A DNA stretch of 13,802 nt. Origin: an uncultured Blautia sp. GTDB taxonomy: Bacteria; Bacillota; Clostridia; Lachnospirales; Lachnospiraceae. The stretch covers positions 1-13,802 of the forward strand of contig CAKRRX010000061.1 in the NCBI GenBank assembly GCA_934394595.1. Direction: 5' to 3'. A program made the position numbers and the translations under genes. Every line of letters begins with the position of its first letter. Positions within the stretch are counted from its first letter, which is position 1. Shown here one piece after another: positions 1-6,985 of this stretch. The notes below the pieces were generated by a model, which saw only the letters and a program-made list of their open reading frames with translations, had not been told where the DNA came from and made no database searches.

Positions 1-753
1 CAGCGTATTGCAAAGGTATCCCAGATTATCGTACCCTTTATGGCAATCTTATATGTGGTACTTGCTCTGATCATTGTGATCACAAACATTACCGCAGTTC
101 CAGGTGCAATTGCTACTATTGTAAAAACTGCATTTAGCGGAAGCGCTCTTGCAGGCGGTGCTATGGGAACCATGATCGTTGCAATGCAAAAGGGTATCGC
201 ACGTGGTATCTTCTCCAATGAATCCGGTCTTGGTAGCGCTCCAATCGCAGCAGCTGCCGCACAGACAAAGGAGCCGGTTCGTCAGGGTCTGGTTTCCATG
301 ACCGGTACTTTTATTGATACCATCGTGATCTGTACGATGACCGGTCTTTCCATTGTGATCACCGGTACCTGGAATACAGGACTTGAAGGCGTTGCCATTA
401 CCACAGCAGCCTTCCAGAAGGGACTTCCTTTCCCGGCTCAGTTTGCATCCTTTGCACTGATGCTTTGTCTGGTATTCTTCGCATTCACCACGATCCTTGG
501 ATGGGATTACTACGGTGAGCGCTGCCTGGAGTACCTGTTCAACCGCAATATGACAGCGGTTAAGACTTACCGCTGGTTATATATCCTGTGCGTATTCTTT
601 GGACCATACATGACTGTTGCAGCCGTATGGAACATTGCCGATATCTTCAATGCCCTGATGGCATTCCCGAACCTGATCGCATTGCTGGCATTAAGTGGTG
701 TGGTGGTAAGAGAGACGAAGGATTTCTTTAAGAGACATAAGAATTACGAATAG
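1..753 (+). CDS. Sodium:alanine (amino acid) symporter, AgcS family, C-terminal part
   Basis: The reading frame is open from the first base of the window, so the gene starts upstream; about 250 C-terminal residues are visible and end in TAG. AgcS proteins are inner-membrane symporters that import alanine or glycine with Na+. The family hallmark is present at visible residues about 65-81: the run GIARGIFSNESGLGSAP, followed by an Ala-rich stretch. Several hydrophobic segments typical of membrane helices follow (around ALMLCLVFFAFTTILG and YRWLYILCVFFGPYMTVAAV), and the protein ends in a charged tail. The internal Met at base 40 is not a credible start, because the coding sequence continues upstream and full AgcS proteins are roughly 450 residues. 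The family assignment is firm; the actual substrate (alanine, glycine or another small amino acid) cannot be read from this part. Confidence 0.93.
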   Translation, partial: QRIAKVSQIIVPFMAILYVVLALIIVITNITAVPGAIATIVKTAFSGSALAGGAMGTMIVAMQKGIARGIFSNESGLGSAPIAAAAAQTKEPVRQGLVSMTGTFIDTIVICTMTGLSIVITGTWNTGLEGVAITTAAFQKGLPFPAQFASFALMLCLVFFAFTTILGWDYYGERCLEYLFNRNMTAVKTYRWLYILCVFFGPYMTVAAVWNIADIFNALMAFPNLIALLALSGVVVRETKDFFKRHKNYE

Positions 754-765
754 AATAATGCAGCA

Positions 766-808
766 AGGCAAAAGCCCTCAGTACTTTCTGTGCTGGGGGC
801 TTTCGCCT
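766..808 (+). terminator. Intrinsic terminator after the symporter gene
   Basis: A 14-bp stem (771-784 with 790-803, two G-U pairs when read as RNA) encloses a 5-nt loop 17 bases after the symporter stop. The descending arm ends in GGGGGCTTT. The T-run is short, but the A-rich opposite arm could also let it stop leftward transcripts from the toxin gene, which ends at 820. Confidence 0.75.
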
Positions 809-819
809 GTATCTGAAAT

Positions 820-1086
820 TTATTTATCGCTATAATGACCTTTACATTGCAGTACTGTAATCGTCTCATCTGAGACTTCATACACAAGACGGTCTTTCAA
901 ATTAATTCTTCTACTCCATTTTCCACATAAATCGCCGCGAAGACCTTCTGGTTCTCCTTTTCCGGTGAAAGGAGTCCTCTGTATTTCTTTTAACAATTCA
1001 TTGATCTTCTTTAGTGTTTTTTTGTCTTGAATCTGCCAATATAGGTATTCTTCCCACGCAGATTCTGAAAATGAAATTTTACTCAC
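820..1086 (-). CDS. yoeB: Txe/YoeB-family mRNA interferase toxin
   Basis: The product is an 88-residue protein of usual YoeB length. YoeB toxins cleave mRNA in the ribosomal A site and stop translation. The family pattern is clear: SWEEYLYW-like opening (here SAWEEYLYW), then KKINELLKEIQRTPF, GKGEPEGL, WSRRI, DRLVYEV and a C-terminal GHY. By alignment from memory to E. coli YoeB, the catalytic Glu, Arg, His and Tyr correspond to E47, R66, H84 and Y85, so the toxin should be active. The start codon is GTG at 1084-1086, overlapping the antitoxin stop by 8 nt, with a GGAGG about 9 nt upstream inside the antitoxin gene. This implies one operon with coupled translation, antitoxin first. The protein family is well supported; its cognate antitoxin is not the usual YefM type (see findings). 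Confidence 0.92.
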   Translation of the reverse strand: MSKISFSESAWEEYLYWQIQDKKTLKKINELLKEIQRTPFTGKGEPEGLRGDLCGKWSRRINLKDRLVYEVSDETITVLQCKGHYSDK

Positions 1087-1351
1087 CCGCCATTGCCTCC
1101 AACTCTTCCATTGTTTTTACTACAACTTTTCCCTGTTCCGCTTGCTTTATTGATTTATAAAGCTGTGACATATTTTTTTCGGAATAAAATGGATCAACTG
1201 GGGCTTCAATTTCAAATGGTATTTTACGCTCCCGTAGTGCTTTCTTCGTATAAATCATATAAAATGTAGAAATATTCATCCCCATTGCTTCACACATTTC
1301 ATCTAATTCCCTTTTGGTTTCATCGTCCATGCGTAAACTAATTGTTGTCAT
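1079..1351 (-). CDS. RelB/DinJ-family antitoxin
   Basis: The product is a 90-residue antitoxin. Residues 1-48 (TTISLRMDDETKRELDEMC, then STFYMIYTKKALRERKIPFEI) match the ribbon-helix-helix DNA-binding fold of RelB/DinJ antitoxins, including the closing IPFEI. The C-terminal tail (about 59-88: NMSQLYKSIKQAEQGKVV and so on) is the kind of amphipathic segment that wraps and inhibits the toxin. The gene starts with ATG at 1349-1351, preceded by AGAGGTG at good distance. It lies directly upstream of the YoeB-type toxin and overlaps it. It should repress its own promoter, alone and with the toxin, as is usual for these modules. Confidence 0.88.
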   Translation of the reverse strand: MTTISLRMDDETKRELDEMCEAMGMNISTFYMIYTKKALRERKIPFEIEAPVDPFYSEKNMSQLYKSIKQAEQGKVVVKTMEELEAMAGE

Positions 1352-1384
1352 GATATCACCTCTTTCATTGATAATATTAATTAC

Positions 1385-1413
1385 ATTTTACTATAATTAT
1401 AATATATATGCAA
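1385..1413 (-). promoter_or_regulatory. Promoter of the toxin-antitoxin operon with candidate operators
   Basis: On the minus strand a -35 box TTGCAT (1408-1413) and a -10 box TAAAAT (1385-1390) are separated by exactly 17 bp. The spacer contains a perfect 10-bp palindrome TATAATTATA (1392-1401), and GCAA-N4-TTGC (1410-1421) overlaps the -35. These are plausible sites for ribbon-helix-helix antitoxin binding. Operator function is inference. Confidence 0.5.
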
Positions 1414-1482
1414 TCATTTGCTATATAATGTATTTATTTTTGATTAATTTTAAGAAGGTTATAGTGGAACAGAAAAAACTGT

Positions 1483-1488
1483 TATAAT
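1483..1488 (+). promoter_or_regulatory. Likely -10 box for the ATPase/nuclease gene
   Basis: A perfect TATAAT lies about 100 bp before the preferred start at 1584. The matching -35 is weak (TTATAG at 1459-1464, spacer 18). Together with the toxin-antitoxin promoter it makes 1352-1508 a divergent, very AT-rich control region. Confidence 0.45.
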
Positions 1489-1583
1489 CTTGCTATTTAA
1501 GTACCTGAATGATAAAATCTAAATACAGCAAATATGTTGTATCCCTTTGTATGGAAACAATTCCGGAAAGGAGTCTGAAGCGA

Positions 1584-3173
1584 ATGGGAATGTTTGTAAA
1601 TCCTGACAATTCTGCATTTCAGGCAGCATTGAATGCAAGAATCTATGTGGACAAAAGCGGCCTGCTCAATTATACTAACAGCGTCCTTGCATCAACAGAT
1701 GCATTTATATGCAACAGTCGTCCGCGCAGATTTGGGAAATCTATTACTGCCAATATGCTTACCGCTTACTATAGTAAAGGCTGTGATTCAAAAGAAATGT
1801 TTTCAAAGCTTGAGATCAGTAAAGCGGCAGATTTTGAGAAACATCTGAACAAATATGATGTAATTCACTGGGATATCCAGTGGTGTATGGAACCTGCCGG
1901 AAAACCGGAGCATATGGTTTCGTATCTTTCTCAAAAGACAATCCAGGAGCTTAAGGAATTCTATCCTGATGTTGTTGATGAAAAAAGCACTTCACTGCCA
2001 GAAACCCTGGCAAAAATTAATGCACACACTGGAAATAGATTTATTGTAATTGTAGATGAATGGGACGTTCTGATTCGTGATGAAGCTGCAAATCAAAGGG
2101 TACAGGATGAATACATCAATTTTTTGAGAGGATTGTTTAAAGGGACGGAGCCTACCAAGTATATCCAGCTTGCTTATCTGACAGGTATCCTTCCGATCAA
2201 ACGGGAAAAAACACAGTCCGCTCTGAATAATTTTGATGAATTTACGATGGTCAGTCCCTCTACTCTGGCACAGTATATCGGCTTTACAGAAGATGAAGTA
2301 CAAAAGCTTTCCCTGGAATACCATCAGGACTTCGATAAGGTAAAACGGTGGTATGATGGCTATTTACTGAAAGATTATCAGGTCTACAACCCAAGAGCCG
2401 TTATCAGTGTGATGCAAAAAGGAGAGTTTAAAAGCTACTGGTCTGAAACGGCTTCCTATGAGGCCATTGTACCTCTCATTAATATGAATTACGATGGTCT
2501 GAAAACTGCGATTATCGAAATGCTTTCCGGTGCAATGGTTAAGGTCAACACCGCAACTTTTAAAAATGATACCGTAAATATCCATAGCAAGGATGACGTG
2601 TTAACCTATATGATTCACCTGGGATATCTTGGATATGACCAGACAAAGAAGATGGCCTTTGTACCAAATGAAGAAATCCGGCAGGAACTGACAATTGCCG
2701 CTGAAAGCAGACCGTGGAATGAGATGATTCAATTTCAGCAAGAATCTGAAAATTTGCTCAATGCCACCCTGGACATGGACGAACTCACAGTTGCAAAACA
2801 GATTGAAAAGATACACAATGATTATGTTTCTGTCATTCAATACAACAACGAAAACTCTCTAAGCAGTGTACTGGCTCTTGCCTATTTAAGTTCAATGCAG
2901 TATTATTTTAAGCCGATTCGAGAGTTGCCTACAGGTCGTGGATTTGCAGATTTTGTATTTTTACCAAAGCCAGAATACCGAAGTGAATATCCGGCATTCA
3001 TAGTTGAATTGAAATGGAATCAAAAAGTGCAGACTGCAATGCAACAAATCAAAGAGAAAAAGTATCCATCTTCCATTGAAAAATATACAGGAAACATCCT
3101 GTTAGTAGCCATCAGTTATGATAAAGTAAGTAAAGAGCATCAATGCCTGATTGAGGCTTATGAAAAGGAATAG
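1584..3173 (+). CDS. AAA-ATPase-like protein with C-terminal PD-(D/E)XK nuclease-like domain
   Basis: The product is 529 residues from the ATG at 1584. The N-terminus (MGMFVNPDNSAFQ, then RIYVDKSGLL) and the P-loop RPRRFGKS (46-53) are the signature of the AAA-ATPase-like family (Pfam AAA-ATPase_like). A Walker B-like strand VIVDEWD follows at about 155-161. The C-terminal 100 residues resemble the PD-(D/E)XK domain usually fused to it (DUF1703/PDDEXK_9): GRGFADFVF with D456, then FIVELKW with E475 and K477, then a QIKEKKY motif. An in-frame ATG at 1509 would add 25 residues, but it has no ribosome site and sits only about 14 nt after the probable transcription start. GGAAAGGAG at 1565-1573 fits the ATG at 1584, and the family normally begins MG-x-x-x-NP. 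The family is very common in gut Clostridia and Bacteroidetes; its cellular role is not established. Confidence 0.85.
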   Translation: MGMFVNPDNSAFQAALNARIYVDKSGLLNYTNSVLASTDAFICNSRPRRFGKSITANMLTAYYSKGCDSKEMFSKLEISKAADFEKHLNKYDVIHWDIQWCMEPAGKPEHMVSYLSQKTIQELKEFYPDVVDEKSTSLPETLAKINAHTGNRFIVIVDEWDVLIRDEAANQRVQDEYINFLRGLFKGTEPTKYIQLAYLTGILPIKREKTQSALNNFDEFTMVSPSTLAQYIGFTEDEVQKLSLEYHQDFDKVKRWYDGYLLKDYQVYNPRAVISVMQKGEFKSYWSETASYEAIVPLINMNYDGLKTAIIEMLSGAMVKVNTATFKNDTVNIHSKDDVLTYMIHLGYLGYDQTKKMAFVPNEEIRQELTIAAESRPWNEMIQFQQESENLLNATLDMDELTVAKQIEKIHNDYVSVIQYNNENSLSSVLALAYLSSMQYYFKPIRELPTGRGFADFVFLPKPEYRSEYPAFIVELKWNQKVQTAMQQIKEKKYPSSIEKYTGNILLVAISYDKVSKEHQCLIEAYEKE

Positions 3174-3184
3174 AATATTAAGAA

Positions 3185-3231
3185 AGCCCCCGGTATGATT
3201 CTGTTTCATCATACTGAGGGCTCTTCTTTTT
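3185..3231. terminator. Shared (bidirectional) terminator between convergent genes
   Basis: A 15-bp stem (3185-3199 with 3208-3222, including G-U pairs) has an 8-nt loop and a downstream T-rich tract (3224-3231) on the plus strand. It lies between the stop of the ATPase/nuclease gene at 3173 and the stop of the kinase gene at 3230. The T-run favours the rightward transcript; the kinase stop codon overlaps the tail. Confidence 0.8.
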
Positions 3232-6200
3232 AGCCATCTACCCGATAGATTAATGTTGGAAATTCCGATCCCATGCCTTGTCCACTGTTTTCCAGCAGCA
3301 CATATTTACCATCCCAGCTCTCATCAAAATTAATGGAGTTAATATCATCAAAAACAATATTTCCATGCCAGTCAATAATTCTGTCTCCACTGATGCCAGA
3401 ATTTGAGTAGTGTCTGAAATGCCCTGTTGTACCAACTATATAAGGTCGTTCTGCCAGTCTACTTGTCACTTGTCCGTCTCCAGCAATCAGTGTATAAGGA
3501 CCCTCTCTGGTCTCAAAGTAATCATTCTCGGTATCATACTCCAAGTAATCATTCTCGATATCACTCTCATAGGTAACGGCTCCATCTTTTCTTATGTAAG
3601 AAATGGTTCCATCTGACTTTTTCATCTTAAAATACCCCAGACTAAAAGAATAATCACGCTCATATTCGGTGGGAACAATCACATTTCCATTATAATCAAA
3701 CAGTCCCATTTTATATTCACCAGATTCAAATTTCGTACCTTCTATAAGTCCCAGCTTCTCAAGCCAGATTCCCCGATTAATAAATGTGCGTGAAAATAAA
3801 CACTCTTGCACTGAGAAATTTCCTGCTCCTTCAATTTTTTCTTCTGCTTTTGTGTACTCTGTGATTCCGTCAAAAACATAAGGATTAAGTGGAGATGCCA
3901 CCTCCGTAAAAGAACTGTCATATGTTACAGTTTTATCATCGCTGAATTTAACATTCAGATAATCCTCTTCTGCAACAACATCGAGTTTTCCCTGGAAAAC
4001 TGCCGAAATCTTCTGATCGCTGCCAACATTATAAACCGTTGTCTCTAATGTATTCCCGTTCGCATCATCTTTGTATCCCACGATCCAGTTGGCATTCAGC
4101 ACCTCCAGGTAATCATATTCAAGAGGAACCACTTCGCTTCCATCCATAGCAAGTATTCCTTCTTGCCCCACAGTCGAACCATATTTTCTGGATAAAATCC
4201 AGCCATAGTCTGCACCGACTCCTACTGTATTCCCCCAGCTATTGTAATCAAAATCTGTAAGAATATTTCCCTCCAGATCCATGAGTGCATAACCGCCATC
4301 TTCGCCCTTTCTTACACAAAGTAAATCAGTTCCATATACAAATCCTTTGAGCCTAAGATCTTCATCCAATACAATCTCCCCGATTTTTGTCAGCTGTGCA
4401 TCTCCTTCATACACCTTATCATTGATGTTGGCTATGTAATTTTTTCCACTTACTTCCCAGCCATTTAATAACTCTATTTTAACCTGTAACCCGTAGTTTG
4501 CAGTCAGCTCCACATCCCCGTCTGGCATGGTAAAGGATACTGTCTGAGAGGCGGTATCTGTTAATTCCAGATTTCCCCCATTCACAGACCAATCTTTAAA
4601 TTCCTGATTCTCCGGTGCGGCATCTGCGGTCAGGGTTACCGTATCACCAACATGGAAGCTTCCCCCACCGGTTCCATTCTCCACTGTGACATTGTAGGAA
4701 ACATCCTCATACTGGGCGCTTAAGCTCACGTCTCCGTCTGGCATGGTAAAGGATACTGTCTGAGAGGCGGTATCTGTTAATTCCAGATTTCCCCCATTCA
4801 CAGACCAGCCCTTAAATTCCTGATTCTCCGGTGCGGCATCTGCCGTCAGGGTTACCGTATCACCAACATGGAAGCTTCCCCCACCGGTTCCGTTTTCCAC
4901 TGTGACATTGTAGGAAATCTCTTCGTATTTTGCAGTCAGCTCCACATCTCCCTCTGGCATGGTAAACCACGCCACCTTTTGGCTGTCATCTGAAAGCTGT
5001 GCCTGTCCCTGGGTTACTTCCCAGCCTGCGAATTGATAACCATCCTCTGGTGCATCTGCTTCTGCCACAATTTTCTCATCAGGCTGATATTCTCCGGATC
5101 CACTGCCGCCATTGATCCTGACCTGATAGCTGTCAGTCTCGGAAAGGGCAGTCAGCCGTACTGCCTCTGATGGCATATCCAAAGTAAGCTCTGCTTCCTG
5201 AGACTCTTCCTCAGAAAGTGAAATTCCTTCTGCCTCCCACTTGGTAAAATGCTCTCCCTCCGGAATATCCGCATGGATTTCCACTGCTTCACCAGCCTTG
5301 TAGCTGCCGCTTCCTGTTCCGTTTTTCACAACCATCTCATAGGTTTTGGATGCCTGTACGCCGTGATAAATACCATATCCACATGCACCTGCAAGCAGAA
5401 CTGCACCTACTGCAATGGCAATTTTTTTACCTGAGCCTGCGCCAGGGGCAGACTGTCTGCTTTCTTTTTTCTCTGTAGAATCCGTGTTCACAGTAGTATT
5501 CACAGAATCTGTATTTAAGCTGCTTTTTGAAATTTCCACTTTTTGGTCTTCTGTTGGCTGCAACGTTTTTGGTGTCTTTTTGGTTTCCCCCTCAGTCTTT
5601 TTTACCTGCTGCAGGGCATTATACATTTCATGCATGGTTTTGAACCGATTCTCAGGCAAATATTCGCATGCTTTTAAAATCACCTTCTGGAATTCTCTGC
5701 TTCCATTTGCAGGAGCCGGAAGAGGGTTTCCCTGCATCCGCTTCATCAGGGCATTTTCCCGGTCATTGAAGGTGATTGCCTGGGTAATCGGCGGATAAAA
5801 CGGCAGACGGTTGTGATTCATCAGACGATACAACACAATTCCAAGAGAATAAATATCAATCTGGTCATTGTAAGTCTTTCCCTGATAAACCTCCGGTGCC
5901 ATATAGTTTTCTGTGCCCTTTTTGGACAGGCCGCCTGTGGTCTTTTCGATGGTTCTGGCAATTCCAAAATCCCCAAGCTTGAAACGCCCCATCTGGTCTA
6001 CAAAGATATTCTCCGGCTTTACATCACGGTGAACAAGCCCTCCGTCTGTGGCATATGCAAGGGCACTGCTGATCTCGCAGCCCAGACGTATCACGGTCCT
6101 TTCATCCACCGGATGTTCTGTCATCCACCTGGACAAAGGTGTAAGCAGCTCCATTTTGATCAGAATATCCCAGCCGATCTCCTCTTCATGCTCTCTCACC

Positions 6201-6505
6201 AGATGGTCTTCGTAAGCCACAATATTGGGATGATCCTTCAGGGAAATCATGATCCTGATCTCTCTTAAGATTTCATCTACAAATCCACGGAAATACTGGG
6301 TTACAGACACCTCGTCCATGCCCTCGCTCATGATTTCCTGTACATCTGACACGGACTTAGGGATGCGGATCACCTTCAGTGCAGCTTTCGCAGAAATAGA
6401 GTGATCATTCTTCTGGATTTCAAAAACCTTTCCTGTGGCACCTTCCCCCAGTTCCCGGGTAATGATCCAGTCATTAAACACGGAATCTCCTATTGTATAG
6501 TTCAT
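3230..6505 (-). CDS. Membrane Ser/Thr protein kinase with InlB-B-type repeats and WG-like repeat ectodomain
   Basis: The product is 1091 residues from the ATG at 6503-6505. Residues 1-300 form a Hanks-type kinase with all key residues: Gly-rich loop GEGATGKV (20-27), Lys44, HRDVKPEN (159-166, catalytic D161), DFG (179-181) and APE (203-205). A charged, Ser/Thr-rich linker (about 301-360) precedes one transmembrane helix (about 361-380), so the remaining roughly 700 residues should be outside the cell. Four InlB-B-like (Flg_new/bacterial repeat) units of about 70 residues follow (about 388-672), each with a pattern such as NGTGGGSFHVGDTV, a central GW or DW, and TMPDGDV. The tail carries WG-repeat-like units (about 738-754, 782-800, 932-950; for example GLFDYNGNVIVPTEYE). 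AAGGGG-type ribosome bases 8 nt upstream and the promoter at 6602-6631 support this start over the longer one at 6586. It resembles PknB-type sensors, with these repeats in place of PASTA domains; ligand and substrates are unknown. Confidence 0.88.
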   Translation of the reverse strand: MNYTIGDSVFNDWIITRELGEGATGKVFEIQKNDHSISAKAALKVIRIPKSVSDVQEIMSEGMDEVSVTQYFRGFVDEILREIRIMISLKDHPNIVAYEDHLVREHEEEIGWDILIKMELLTPLSRWMTEHPVDERTVIRLGCEISSALAYATDGGLVHRDVKPENIFVDQMGRFKLGDFGIARTIEKTTGGLSKKGTENYMAPEVYQGKTYNDQIDIYSLGIVLYRLMNHNRLPFYPPITQAITFNDRENALMKRMQGNPLPAPANGSREFQKVILKACEYLPENRFKTMHEMYNALQQVKKTEGETKKTPKTLQPTEDQKVEISKSSLNTDSVNTTVNTDSTEKKESRQSAPGAGSGKKIAIAVGAVLLAGACGYGIYHGVQASKTYEMVVKNGTGSGSYKAGEAVEIHADIPEGEHFTKWEAEGISLSEEESQEAELTLDMPSEAVRLTALSETDSYQVRINGGSGSGEYQPDEKIVAEADAPEDGYQFAGWEVTQGQAQLSDDSQKVAWFTMPEGDVELTAKYEEISYNVTVENGTGGGSFHVGDTVTLTADAAPENQEFKGWSVNGGNLELTDTASQTVSFTMPDGDVSLSAQYEDVSYNVTVENGTGGGSFHVGDTVTLTADAAPENQEFKDWSVNGGNLELTDTASQTVSFTMPDGDVELTANYGLQVKIELLNGWEVSGKNYIANINDKVYEGDAQLTKIGEIVLDEDLRLKGFVYGTDLLCVRKGEDGGYALMDLEGNILTDFDYNSWGNTVGVGADYGWILSRKYGSTVGQEGILAMDGSEVVPLEYDYLEVLNANWIVGYKDDANGNTLETTVYNVGSDQKISAVFQGKLDVVAEEDYLNVKFSDDKTVTYDSSFTEVASPLNPYVFDGITEYTKAEEKIEGAGNFSVQECLFSRTFINRGIWLEKLGLIEGTKFESGEYKMGLFDYNGNVIVPTEYERDYSFSLGYFKMKKSDGTISYIRKDGAVTYESDIENDYLEYDTENDYFETREGPYTLIAGDGQVTSRLAERPYIVGTTGHFRHYSNSGISGDRIIDWHGNIVFDDINSINFDESWDGKYVLLENSGQGMGSEFPTLIYRVDG
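3516..3567 (-). repeat. Short in-gene tandem duplication (27-bp period)
   Basis: The first 15 bases of each copy (from 3516 and from 3543) are identical and later positions mostly agree. In the protein this gives two neighbouring ENDY(L/F)E units at about residues 984-999 of the kinase ectodomain. Confidence 0.5.
4497..4928 (-). repeat. Tandem 216-bp coding repeat inside the kinase gene
   Basis: Two adjacent copies are offset by exactly 216 bp (72 codons): 4497-4712 and 4713-4928. Within the core (about 4519-4692 versus 4735-4908) I count only about six base differences, giving one amino acid change (KG versus KD). They encode InlB-B-like units 3 and 4 (about residues 530-600 and 602-672). 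The other two units (about 388-457 and 458-528) are clearly diverged. This points to a recent duplication or gene conversion. Confidence 0.9.
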
Positions 6506-6601
6506 ACGCCCTTCCCCTTTATCTGAAATTCTTTCTCCCTTTTTCAGGCTTCCCCATTGTCTGAAAAAGCAAAGAAATTCATACAATAATTACCTTTTTT
6601 C

Positions 6602-6631
6602 ATTATAACCTTTCTTGGAAATTCCTGTCAA
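6602..6631 (-). promoter_or_regulatory. Promoter of the kinase gene
   Basis: On the minus strand a consensus TTGACA (6626-6631) and a consensus TATAAT (6602-6607) are separated by 18 bp. Transcription would start near 6595, giving a leader of about 90 nt to the ATG at 6505. Confidence 0.75.
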
Positions 6632-6920
6632 TTCCGGATTTTAGCAAGAAAGAAGTATCGTCATTTTTGCCACCAAGGCAAACACTTTTTCTCAGTTGTA
6701 TGCATATATGCCTCAGTGGAAAGTTTACAACTATCTGAATTAAATTATGTAGTAACTGGGAAGCCTAATAAATGAATAAGATTATAGATTAATATATCAA
6801 ACAGTTTCAATGACTTATGTGGATTTTCAGGTGAGTATGGATGGTGATTTCCATATAAGTTTCATTTTTTGTTTTATATTGTTATTTCAGTAACTTTTTT
6901 CCTTATATTGAGTATAAATA
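6632..6920. other. AT-rich intergenic region without a recognisable gene
   Basis: This spacer separates the divergent kinase and RloA-like genes. I see no credible coding frame. It holds a small hairpin (TTTGCC 6666-6671 with GGCAAA 6677-6682), a perfect palindrome GCATATATGC (6702-6711) flanked by two CTCAGT copies (6691-6696, 6712-6717), and an inverted repeat TATGGA/TCCATA (6836-6841, 6850-6855). None is assignable to a known regulator. Confidence 0.5.
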
Positions 6921-6976
6921 TTGTATTTTTCATTTATTTGTACTATAATACATAATATAATTAATGAAGAAGGAGG
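6921..6976 (+). promoter_or_regulatory. Promoter and ribosome site of the RloA/RloB-like operon
   Basis: A -35 box TTGTAT (6921-6926) and a consensus -10 TATAAT (6944-6949) are separated by 17 bp. A near-perfect ribosome site AAGGAGG (6970-6976) lies 9 nt before the ATG at 6986. The module therefore has its own promoter. Confidence 0.7.
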
Positions 6977-6985
6977 CTACAAATC

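Noticed and set aside
4497..4928. CRISPR array or non-coding tandem repeat
   Set aside because: The units are 216 bp, in frame, adjacent without spacers, and encode protein repeat domains.
5415..6268. Plus-strand open frames opposite the kinase gene (5415-5798 and 5813-6268)
   Set aside because: They are antisense to well-conserved kinase motifs, have no ribosome sites and show no recognisable protein features.
6506..6586. Longer kinase start at 6586 adding 27 residues
   Set aside because: The predicted transcription start is near 6595, leaving almost no leader and no ribosome site for 6586. The ATG at 6505 has a good purine-rich site and begins just before the kinase domain.
6666..6690. 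Hairpin TTTGCC/GGCAAA followed by CTTTTT as a terminator
   Set aside because: It has only 6 bp of stem, a gap before the T-run, and no gene ending upstream of it on the plus strand.
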